From Megalobrama amblycephala (lineage: Eukaryota; Chordata; Actinopteri; Cypriniformes; Xenocyprididae): a stretch of 64,000 bases of DNA. A program made the position numbers and the translations under genes. Below, in pieces: positions 9,597 to 21,800 of the stretch (its first letter is position 1; the number at the start of each line of letters is the position of its first letter). The stretch covers positions 30,691,986 to 30,755,985 of the forward strand of contig NC_063061.1 of NCBI RefSeq assembly GCF_018812025.1, written 5' to 3'. The notes below the pieces were generated by a model. The model ran no database searches and was not told the DNA's origin. It worked only from the letters and a program-made list of their open reading frames with translations.

Positions 9597-12459
9597 CTAT
9601 ATACAAACAAACACGGTGAGAAAAAGCATCTTTAAAATTCCATTTTGTTATGCAAGAACGCTACTGCAGTTCAGATCTGTTTACAGGTGTAAATGTTTGA
9701 CTGAAAAGGTTACGTACACATGAACAGAAGCAGGAGCATCGTCTCTCTGGAACGTTCCCTCGCTTCCGACTGTCTGCCGGCGGTTTTCTGCTCTATCCTT
9801 ATACCTGCTGTTCTTCAGGGCCTTCTGCTCCTCATAATCACTGCTCTGAAACACACACGCAAGTCTTCGTGTAAAACAAGAATCCTTTTATTATGATTTC
9901 ACTATTTTAACTTGATGTTTCTGTTTGAGCATAAACAACATCTGCAAATTTACAACACTCAAAGTTCAATGCAAAGTGAGATATTTTCTTTTATAGGAAT
10001 CACTTTTTAAGGACTACAACGAGCTTCTCCCCAGGCTGGTGACATCACAAACCCTAAAATTTACATAAACCCCGCCCCCGAGAACACGCAACAAAGGCTG
10101 TGAGGCCATGTTGGGCTGCTTTAGAGAAGAGGAAGAGTTGTTGTAGTAGAGTGTTGTTGCCATGCCGTCATTTTACACCGGACTGCTTCACAAACGAGGG
10201 TCAATTCAACGCTGGATTTGCACAAAAGATTAACATGACGGCACAAGCTAGTCGATGAGTTGAATCAACTCCACAGCAACTACATAAATTCATCCACTAA
10301 CCATTCAGAAATGTCCAGATTCATTCTAAAAGTTGTAACTTCTTCCTGCATCTCTCCATCAGTGTCCGACTCCGGTTTGAGCAATGTAAGGTTGAACAGC
10401 GTTACTGACAATGATAATTTTGGCTGCGTGAGATTCTCCAGCTTTGTTGTTGTTGAGAAACCGAAGCGTGAGCTGTTAAATCTCGGCCCTCTTCTAGAAA
10501 GTGGGCCGGGAGCAGCAGCTCATTTGCATTTAAAGGGACACACACAAAAAACGGCATGTTTTTGCTCACACCCAAATAAAGGCGAATTTGACAAGCTATA
10601 AGAAATGATCTGTGGGGTATTTTGAGCTGAAACTTCACAGACACATTCTGGAGACACCAGAGACTTATATTACATCTTGTGAAAGAGGCATTATATATAT
10701 CACCTTTAAAGTCACAACCAGTAGACCAATAGCAGTGCTGAAATTATAAACGTCTTTAAACAAAACAACAACAAAATGAAGAACATTTTCTGAATTATGC
10801 CTATGAAATATATAATACAACAACCACCAAAAAGCAATGGCATTGTAACAATACTTAAACACTTATTGGTTATTACTAGGGTGTTACTAAGCAGTTGCTT
10901 CCTGTAAGTAATAAAGTATCATTCATTTTATAAATAATCTAACTCTAATAAAAATTTCAATGCTAAATAATATATAAAATCAAGATATGAAATCATTCCC
11001 CTGAACTGAAGAACATGCAAAATGCCTGAAACCACAAACTGAATTCTGGTTAATTAATTTATTATATTAATATGCTTAGTTTTTGGTGAAAGTTTGAAAA
11101 GCAGTTGTCAATTACAGCAGAAATATCACTAATATTTTAGACTATATGAGATGGGTCACTGAATATTGTGTTGGACACAGGGTTATTATCGTTAACTAAA
11201 ACTAAAACCAAAACCACAAAATACATTTCCATTACTTGAAATAAAATAAACATTAACTGAAACTTTTTTTTTTTTTTTAAATCATCAAGTTGCCAAAGCA
11301 ACACTTCTCATTTTCATCTAGTTTTAGTTAAAAGAACTAAAACAAAATAAAATAAAACATAAAAACTATACAGAAAAAAAAAAATAAATAAAAAATGACA
11401 AAACCACTAAAACTTTAAAATTAAAATGAAAACAGAAAATCTGATCCAAAAATATTAACAAAAATTATAGCATACCAGTGATCATTTAAAAAAAAACAAA
11501 AAACAAAAAAAACTGGCTGGACAACAGGGTGCCTTCAAGTTAAAAAAAGTCAAGAACCACTGAGTAGCACAAATATTGCAGGAAGTTATGCGCCAATGTT
11601 CAATACTTGGCGTTAATGATTTAAAATAAACCCTTGGACAGAGTAGACAATAATAATAGTGATGCTTGTCATAGCATGATTTCTTGGATGACAGGAGCAT
11701 TGTTTTAGTGGTTAAATATTGTACCTGTTATAGCTTGCAATTTGCAACACCCAGGAATAGTGTGATTGTCTACTTGCTGACCAGAAGAGGGCAGCACACA
11801 ATTAGCAAACCAAATTAACACACCTGACTTGAGCTTTAAAACATAATTCATCACCAAAAGAGCTTGTACATGATATAAAAACTTACTTTAAGACCATATT
11901 TAACCTTCATCATCTTCAGTTCCTTCTGTCTTTGAACCTCCTTGTCTTCTTTACTCAGAACAGTTCCTGAAACACACATGCATTCACATGTATTGCAAAA
12001 GAATGTAAGCTGCAACTGATTCACAGTAAAGCAGTTCAAAGATGTGCATAAGATAGCAGAAGAAGTTGTTTTTGTCAATGTGAATGCATACCAGAGGTCT
12101 CATCTCTCTTATGGCGGCTCAGGTGTGCTATGATCTGTCCTGGTTCACAGCCGTCACATGTGTCTGTTCCTGTGTGGATGTGGAAGGACAACACCGTTTC
12201 TCCCATCTTCACTTCATCCCCGTGAGTCAGAGGGCAAGGGTCACAGCGAACTTTGGGCTGTAGGGACACAGAAAACACTTTTTACAATTCCATTAAACAT
12301 CTTTATATTGAGATATGTTCAAAAGGATGCTGGGAAACAACAGTTGTTTGTGTTACCTGTAGTATTCTGTTCCCGTTGAGGACGGTGCCATTCTGACTGC
12401 CCTGATCTATTAACATATAACACTGCTGGTCCTGGTCAAAATAAACTTCTGCATGGGAC

Positions 12460-12523
<64 letters not shown>

Positions 12524-12871
12524 CAGGGAGAAATAGAAAAAAAATTAACGATTAGTTAATATGCCGTTAAAATTCATTAAAATTGGGCTCATTTACTTTT
12601 TTATACATGTTCCTGGTCTTATTATTACTACCCTATTTCACTCAGAAATACACTGATCAGTGTTGCCAAGTCCGCAGTTTTGGGCTAGCAATTGGGCGGG
12701 TTTTGTTGTGAAAACCTGGCAACCCTGACACTGATGTTCAAAAGTTTGAGATCAGTAAGATTTTTTTGGAAAAGAAATTAAAAATTTTATTCAGCAAGGT
12801 GCATTAAATTGATCAAAAATGACAGTGGAGAATAATTTCAAATAAATGCTTAAATGTTTATTTAAAGAATC

Positions 12872-12914
<43 letters not shown>

Positions 12915-15843
12915 TTGTTTTCAACATTGATAAATATAAAAAAATGTTTCTTGAGCAGCAAATCAGCATATTACAATGATTTCTGAAGGATCATGTGACA
13001 CTGAAGACACTGATGCTGAAAATTCAGCTTTGCATCACAGAAATTAAAAATATATTAAAAATGTAAATTATGTAAAAAGTCTTATTACAAAAGCAAAATG
13101 TTATGCAATTGATGTTTTAAAATACTTAGACAAAATATTTTTAAAAATAAATATATAGAAATAAAAAAAAAAAATTGAACTAAAATAAAATATATAAAAA
13201 AAAAACTATTTGAGCTAGTAATAAGAAAACATCTCCCATTTTGTAAAAAAAATAAAAAATAAAATAAAAGTGTAGACATTTTAAAGAAAAGCAAAAACTG
13301 ATTAAAAAACAATACTAGAGAAAAATGACAATAGCTGGCATTTGGATGTAAACACGGTAGCGCTGCATTATTTACTACGTCAACAGCGTAAAAAACTGAC
13401 ATAAAAGAGAAGAAATTGTTGAATAAATTTGTTATTTTTGTTGTGTTATAGCACAATAAGTATTCTCATCGCATCTTAATATTAAGGTTGAACCACTGCA
13501 GTCACATGGACTATTTTAATGGCGTCTTTAAAGGATAAGTTCACTTTCAAATGAAAATTAGCCCAAGCTTTACTCGTGCCCTCAAGCCATCCTAGGTGTA
13601 TATGACTTTCTTCTTTCTGATGAACATAAAGAAATATTAATAAATATCCTGATGCATCTGAGCTTTATAATGGCAGTGAACGGGACCCACGAGTATGAGC
13701 TGAAGAAAGTGCTTCCATCCACATCCATCCATCATAAACGTGTATTCCACACGGCTCTGGGGGGTTAATAAAGGCCTTCTGAAGCGAAGTGATGCGTTTG
13801 AATAAAAAAATATCCATATTTAAACAAGTTATGAAATCAAATATCGACCTTCCGCCAGATCGCCTTCCGTATTCAAATTATGGAAAAACGGAACTGGCGC
13901 CGCGTTAATTCTGTAAGTTGAATAGTGAAGGTGTAGCACACGGAAGGCGGTCTGGCGGAAGCACTTGTAAGGTGAGCATGTGTGTTTATAAACCATATAC
14001 ATTTTTATTTTTTTTCGAAAATGACCGATCATGTCGCTAGATAAGACCCTTATTCCTCGTCTGGTATCGTTTAAAGCCCTTTTAAGCTGCACTGAAACTG
14101 TAATTTTGACCTTCAACTGTTTGGAGGCCATTGAAGTCCACTATAAGGAGAAGAATCCTGGAATGTTTTCATCAAAAACCTTAATTTCTTTTCGACTGAC
14201 AAACATCTTGGATGACATGGGGGTGAGTAAATTGTCAGGAAATTTTAAATCTGAAGTAAACTAATCCTAATACTTTCTGGACCTTATGTTGCTCAGAAAC
14301 CTCTTGGATTTCATCAAAAATATCTTAATTTGTGTTCCGAAGATGAACGAAGGTCTTACGGGTCTAACTGAAAACCATCACCAATAAGACATTAGGCCAC
14401 AAAAAAGTCTCAGTACTTTAGATTGTTTAATGTCATAGTAAAGTGAGTGCTTTTGGTCAAGAATGTGCGTTTGATTTGAGTGTTTTTGTATAGTTTGTTT
14501 AGTTTTGTTTTACCTTACTGACTCCCATCTCAGGGATCCTGATGGCATGATTCATGTCCTTCTCTCTGCGAACAAATACACAAACATGTTAAAGAACACA
14601 ACAGATGAAGAGAACCACACACACACACACACAGCAAACTATACCGACCGGCCGATAGTGGCAACCGTGTCAGCCGTGAGGATGAAGAGCGTTCCGGTCT
14701 GCAGAACAGGAGAGCGAACCACAGTTACCCGAACACATGGCGGCCAGGCTTCTGAAATATAAAAATCGCACAAATTACGGATACACAAAAATAAAATCAT
14801 ACAGTAGTGTGCGCATTGACCTGACACACATTCCATTTAACACTGCATCTACAAACGACCAATAACAAACAGCCACCCGGGGGCGTAGTGTTCACTTCCC
14901 TCTGAATGTGTCTCCTCACCTTCCTCCTGTATCTGCATTTCCAGTTCTCTTTCAGGACTGTCATGTGCTGGTTGGACAGGAGATGTAACCGAGGATGATG
15001 AAGAAGGTTCGTTCCCTCCATCCGACTCTGTGATCTCGCCCTCTTCCGGCTCACTCTCACCGCTCATGTTATCGGAGCGTGACTTCCTGTCTCTGCAAGT
15101 CACGGAACGTGACCTCTTCCTCTCTCTCCTCTTCTTCTTCCTCTTCCCGCTGTGCGTGTCATCCGAATGCGACCCGTTCTCTCTCCGCCTCCTGCTGTGA
15201 GAGTCATCAGAATGCGATCCGCTCCGCCTCCGGGTTTTCTTTCTGTTCGTAGAGCGCTCTCTGCTTCTGTCTCGGCTCTTGGTCCGTCTGGGTCGTTCTG
15301 TACCACTGGGTCTCTGGGGGCTTCGGGACCGAGACTTTCGTCCTTTTTTAAGTGATGACGCATCATCCTTCTTACCTCTGTTGTGGTTTTCAGACTGTCT
15401 GTCAATCTCAGACCCCGCCTCTTTATGGTCCTGTCAGTGAGCAAACACTTAGCCAATCAGGACGTCGCCAATAGTGTCTCCACATTGTTTTGATGTGAAA
15501 ATATAAGATTTGTTTTGGCTTTCAAGGTTCATTTGAGTCTCAGTTTTGAGTTAGTTCAAGAAAATGTAATATATGATGCAAAACCACCAACATCCCAACA
15601 GCGCTTTCCAGTCTTGCTCAAGCCTGGATGTTTATATAATTCTTGTCGTTTTCACCACTTTATTGACAAAATTCAGGTAGAGAAGAGTTCGGCATGGGAT
15701 AAGAAAATCAGATTTGAGGAAACAAGCATGTGCGCAAACTGCTAGGCCACAGCTCTGACACCACATGTCCTGGCCCAGTCAAAACACAACCAATAAATAA
15801 ACAGACGAGATCCAATAGGGTCCTCGCACTTTGGTGCTCGGGC

Positions 15844-15887
<44 letters not shown>

Positions 15888-18800
15888 CATTCCTGTGATG
15901 CAAAGCAGAATTTTCAGCATCATTACTCCAGTCTTCAGTGTCACATGATCCTTTAGAAATAATTCTAATATGCTGATTTGCTGCTCAAGAAAGTTCAAAA
16001 GGACAGCATTTATTCAAAATAGATGTTTTTGTAACAATATAAATCTCTTTAATGGTCAATTTAATGCATTCTTGCTGAATACAAGTATTAATACCTTAAA
16101 AAGAATTAACTGACCCCAAACCTTTGAACAGTAGTGTATTTAGTCAAAGCGGCCCTGACTGACTTTAGTTTGTTATAACTAGGGCTGTCACTAACGATTA
16201 TTTTGGTAACTGAGTAATCAATCGATTATTTTGACGATTAATCAATTAGATTTTTTTTGTGGTAATAAAAATAGAAAGTGCATTATGTATTATAACAATT
16301 GCCTGCAGAGGGCGCCAACGACCTAGTGATGATTGTTGTTACGCAGCAGATCAAATTCTTAATATTGGCCAAATGTTTAATATTTGGCCACTTCTTTACA
16401 ACGTAAATGCTACAGCTACTGTGATTTCTTGAATAAGAACATGTGGACATCAAAACATGCAAACTTTTCTTTTGAAATCGTGATTAACAGTTTGCATATT
16501 TAGAAACATATGTATTCTCCTGTGTTTGCTTAGGTTTACAAGTGATTTACGCTACAAATCTGATGAAATGGTGCACATTGCTTTCCCAGATGAACGTTAT
16601 AAGTAGACATGTGCCGATATTCGGTAATGCGATATATCACGATAATGAATATGCACAATATTGTTATCGTGGGCACTTCGAAATACCGTAAATAATAATT
16701 TATTACCAATTATTAAAATATGCATTTAAGAATACTTTCCCCATCAACCGTATAAAATGCACAACTGTATTCTGCGTCAAAGGGACGCACTCAGATGTAA
16801 ACAAACCCAACATGCATGAGAAGCACATGGCAGAACGAGTGAAGGAAACGCGCTGAATGAAAGTACACGTTCACTCTCTGAAAGCAGAGGCCGCTGATGG
16901 AACAGCAAAATGCAGCGGTTACCCCGGAAAAGCATTAATTATTCTTAGTTAATGTTAATTTCTTAGTTACTGTTTAATAATATTACTAAAATCAAAAGAA
17001 CTTATTTAATGGACCTGAGATAAAACCAATGATCAGTTGTATTTCTTAACTAACATTAACAAAAAATAATACTTTCTGTAACAAATGTAGCCATTGCTTA
17101 ATCTTAGTTAATGCATTAAATAATGAGACCTTATTGTAAAGTGTTACCTGTTGTTCTTTATAGCCTAATTCTTTTGCACTTTAATCTGTTTGAAAATTTT
17201 ACTTTATATATTTGTGTATTGTGTTATTGTATTTAAACATTCAGAGTTCTTTTTGTTATTACAAAAAGAGTTCTTAAACCTGTTATACTATGACAACACT
17301 TTTTTTGCAACTTATTTCAATATCGTGATAATACCGTATACTAGAGCTGTAACAATATGCGATATGAAACTGAAATCGCGATACGCAGGTCCACGAACCT
17401 GTATCGCGATGTGAGAAGGCAGAATCGCGACACACACACCTTCCAACTTCCAGAGTTATCCTTCCTGTCCAGATCCAATGCTACCACATTTTTAAATTAC
17501 TATAAGTATTAGGGGTGTAACGATTTATCGTAGATGGTGTGTCTCAATCAAAAGTGTTTCGGGCACACATTGAATCTTGCAAGCAGGTTTAAACGTTTCT
17601 CATGTCAGTCTCTTGCATGGTCGCGTGAGAAAAGTCGTGGCTTTCTTTCACCGCAGTGCACAGCAACAGCTGTGCTCACAGAAAAGCAAAAGACGCTTGC
17701 GATACTTTGCTTTAAGCTAGGGGCTGTTCACATATTGCGTCTTTTCCGCGTGCAAGTCAGTTATTATTTTCAAATGTAGCCGGGCGGCAGGCGCGCTCAT
17801 AATGGGATCAACGCGGTCGCGACGCGCATGCAATTCTCAACTTCTCAGAATGCCGCAAGCGCACCGCAGGTCGTGTGACAAGAATCAACTGATCAGCTAT
17901 GGCCTTTCCGTAACAAAACATCAAAAGCTCAGCCGAACAGCTGATCATAGCTGATCATAGCTGTTCATGGTAGTTTTTATATCTTATCTCCATCAATATA
18001 TCTCGTAGTAAAACTAATGCAAGGGCTAGAAATCATTTATCCTTTGCAGAAACATCCTGATCCTCTTGGAGAGCTCAGTTCATGGTTGCATAGCAACGAC
18101 CGACGCCACAGGAGCGCAAGCGCTTTGGAAAGAAGGAGAAGAGGTGCGGCCGCGCCTTCCACGCGTTGTTAGACGCGATATGTGAACGGCCCCTATTCAT
18201 AATTCATGTTAAAAGTTCATGTTAAATTTAAAAAATTTTTTCAGTGACAGACAGCCCTATTCAACTGTTAATTTGAATACAGAAGGTTTTTATTAAAATT
18301 GTATATTTATTTATTTTATTGAAATGTGATCTTGTATGTACAAGGAAAATTATTGAAATTTGTTCATGTTTTTTTAATAAATCTTGTTTGAATTTCAGTT
18401 TCATTTTGTTCAAAATATCGTGATACGTATCGTATCGTGAACTCTGTATCGAGATACGTACCGTATCGTGACCTGAGCGTATCGTTACACCCCTACCGTA
18501 TACCGTGATATAAGCTTCAGTAATTAATTGCAACATGAAAATTTGATACCGTCACATGCCTACTTATAAGCAACCCAAACTCACAGAATATGTAGAAATG
18601 GAGAAGCACTCCTTGAATGTAAAACAGTGCAACACTTCGTATGAAACACAAAGCATGTCAGACGTTACGCATTCCCAAAAGCATGTTATTGGAAACCCAA
18701 ACAAACAAACAGCACATGCAGAGATCAAGTTTCTATGAAACTAACAACCTGCACGCGTTTAAATAAAGCGTCACGCTTCACCCTCAGTGCATATATTTAA

Positions 18801-21800
18801 TGGAATTCGCAGTCTTTATGATTTCACAATAGCACAATACTATATTATCATTTTTAAATGGTTTTAATGCATTGTGCAGCCTTCAAAAATGGTCTAATAA
18901 TGCGGTTCATGGATTCTCATCCGAGGAATCCACTTCCGGTATTTTGCTGGTTACTCAACACAAATTGCAACACTCGAATTGAATCGAGGAATCGTGACAG
19001 CCCTAGTTATGACCATTTAGGGGGAAAAAATACTAAAATTCTATATAACTTTAAAGCTATAAACAAGTGCGTACCTCTTACTCCAACCAGTCTCAAATGT
19101 TCTATCTTCAACTGAGCCATTGAGCAAGTCAAATCCTGAACCTACAGCGAAAGGAAGAGCACACGGTCAGCTCCACCAGGCATCAAATCTTCAGAATTGC
19201 TCGACGGACCCCCTTCTAAGACCCCAGACTGTTCTACGGACCCTCACAATCATCAATTGCTATTCAATGAGAGCAAGAACCAGACACCAAAAAGTTGAAA
19301 CAATACTGAAAACTGAGACTCAAGATGGTAAAAAAAAGAAAGAAAGAAAAAAAAAAGGTTTAATTGAAAAACTGAATTTGAACTTGAAATGGAAAATCAA
19401 GTTGAGGAAGGTAAGAGGGATTCAGAGTTAACCACTAAATCTCTGTGATTACAAAACTATGTAAAGACAGTGTGTGTCTGTGTGCATCTCACCCCTCCAT
19501 CGGGACAGGAAGCTCTATCTGTGTTCTTCACCGACTTCCTGTTTTTCCAATCTTTGGTCTTCCTCTGTGGCGTCTGCTCCACTTCGGGGTGTGCTGTAGG
19601 CACCTCTATCCTAGAGTGGAACTGGTATTTTCCGCTTTCTGGATCGTAGTAATAGTACATGCCTGTGTTGGCATCATAGTACAGCTGACTGGACTGGGGG
19701 AAGAGGAAAAAACACATTAACACAGGCGATTAAGATTACACATGTCGATTACACAATAACAGTAGTCAAACGTCCCCAGAGAAGAACAACTTACAGAGTC
19801 GTAGTAAAATCCAGTGCCGTGGTCGTAGTACATGCCGGAACTTTCATCAAACACAAAGTTGGTCTGGTTCAATGCTTCCTCTGCTGTTGCTCTCAGCATG
19901 TCTGCTATAGAGCCGCCTTCTCCAGAGGCCTCCTGAGAACAAATACAGTGTTTACACAGCCAAGAAACTGGCTAATAATTATATAAACATTATATGTTTG
20001 AAAAATTTGGCCATATTTTATACTGTTTTGGCTGAAAGTTGGGCTACTGTGGCCTCATTTGAAACTTCTGCCAATGTGTTAGATTAACACATTGGCTATA
20101 ATTTAGATTATTTTAGATTATTTTGGCCTTATTTTAGATTTCTGGTGATATGTTAGAATAACTTAATTATATTTTATTCTATTTTGGCTATATTTTGGCC
20201 ATATTTCAATTGGTTTGTGATAAGTTGTATTATATAAAATAACTAAAATTTAAATGATATAAAATATATATATATATGAGCCATATTTAGATTCTTGTGC
20301 ACTAGTCAAAGAGATCAAGTTTAATCCATTTATATATAAAAACAGATTTTTTCTATATTTTATTATATTGGCCATATTTTAGACATTGGCCTTAATTTGG
20401 CTTTTAGTAATGTTCAATTATGTAACCTTTATTTTATTCTGCTTTAGCTAAATGTTGAATTATTTTTTGCCAAAAAAAAAAAAAAAAAAATGTGTTAGCA
20501 AATTTTGGCCATTTTTCACATTTTTTTTTGGTGATGTTACATTATTTTAGCCATAATATAGATTGTTTTGTTATGACTATATTTCAGATTATGTTGTCCA
20601 TATTTCAGACATTCTGCAATAGGTTGGATTAATTTGGCCTTGGTTTTATTTTGCATAGTGCCGTTTTATTTTGGCCATATTTTAGGCTGTTTTGGCTATA
20701 TTTTGGCCATATTTTGATGCTTTGTGAAATATTATCTTAGCAATAATATAAATAGCTTTGGCAATATTTCAGATTATATTGGCCATATTTTAGACATATT
20801 TGTTGATGTGTTGGATGAATCTGGTTTTAATATAAACTACCCGAGTTATATTTTACACTGTGCTGGATTATTTTAGCCATATTTTTTTGCTAGACATTGG
20901 AGTTTGACTGAACTAGCCAGCAGAGAGAAGACATCATTCACATTTTAAACACTTTTTAGAAACTAAATTTCTGAATGACATACAACAACAGGTTTTGTAG
21001 AATTCATTTGAATATGCAACACATACAAACCAGGTCAATACCCACATTAATAAACACCTAGATCTGTTATCAGAATTAAAAAACACTTAAATAATTACTA
21101 ACATTTTTCATACCTCTGTTTGTGGAAAGTCACTTGATTCATTTGGTTGCTCAGGATTGGCTGGTGCCATCTCAGCTGTTATGGGATGCTCCTCATTGTG
21201 TTCAGAACACTCTTGAGATTCCATGACAACATTCTCCTGTGTTTCTACTGTCGTCTCTGTTCCTGACTGGTAGTATCCGCCATAGTAATAATTATAATAA
21301 TCTGTTTCAGGAAGAAAAAAAAACATTTAAACCTCACAAACATTCTAGATGATTGGTATATTTCAGGGTTAGTTCACCCAAAAATGAAAATTCTGTCATC
21401 ATTTACTCACTCTCATGTTGTTCCACACCCAGAAGACTTTAGTTCATCTTCAGAACACAAATTTAAAATATTTTTAATAAAATCTGAGAGATTTCTGTCT
21501 CAGAAAGTCTGCTCACCCAATACTCTGATGCTTTAAAACTTTCATAAAGAGACAAGCAAATCTGACTGAGCTTCTGTTTATGTTTGTTGATCATTAGTTA
21601 TATGAGAATAAAAGCCTAAATTACATCTGTTCATCATATAAAGTGATCATGTCTCTTCAGGAGATTTGGACTAACGGCTCAATCCAGTGTAGACATGCTG
21701 TGAATGGACTTTCAATGGAGGGACAGAAATGTCTCAGATTTCATTAAAATATCTTTGTATTCCAAAAATGAACTGAAGTCTTATGGGTTTGGAACGACTT

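Larger units (their letters stand above)
16604..18562. mobile_element. hAT-type element, second nesting level
   Basis: Ends TAGACATGTGCCG (16604) and CGTCACATGCCTA (to 18562) are imperfect inverted repeats. The flanks are GTTATAAG (16596-16603) and CTTATAAG (18563-18570), an 8-bp target duplication with one mismatch. Next to the ends are the words gatattcggtaatgcgatat and accgtgatataagc. Non-autonomous. Confidence 0.85.
16180..19005. mobile_element. hAT-type element, outermost of a nested set
   Basis: Terminal inverted repeats TAGGGCTGTCA at 16180 and TGACAGCCCTA ending at 19005 are flanked by GTTATAAC (16172-16179) and GTTATGAC (19006-19013), an 8-bp target duplication with one mismatch. 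This is the signature of the hAT superfamily. Its own sequence is 16180-16603 plus 18563-19005; the rest is later insertions. There is no transposase frame, so it is non-autonomous. The right end lies only 76 bp from the donor of aggf1 exon 7. Confidence 0.9.

Noticed and set aside
14031..14264. 77-codon frame ([18 protein letters not shown]...)
   Set aside because: The same sequence recurs at 31200, 33100 and (inverted) 39500 as part of a MITE family, so it is repeat-derived.
15100..15456. 118-codon minus frame with an RS-like sequence
   Set aside because: It is an out-of-frame shadow of aggf1 exon 8; splice phase requires the other frame.
17513..18495. Separate hAT element starting at TAGGGGTGTAACGA
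   Set aside because: Its 8-mer flank (ataagtat) does not match the right flank, whereas the end at 17342 gives a perfect duplication with the same right end.
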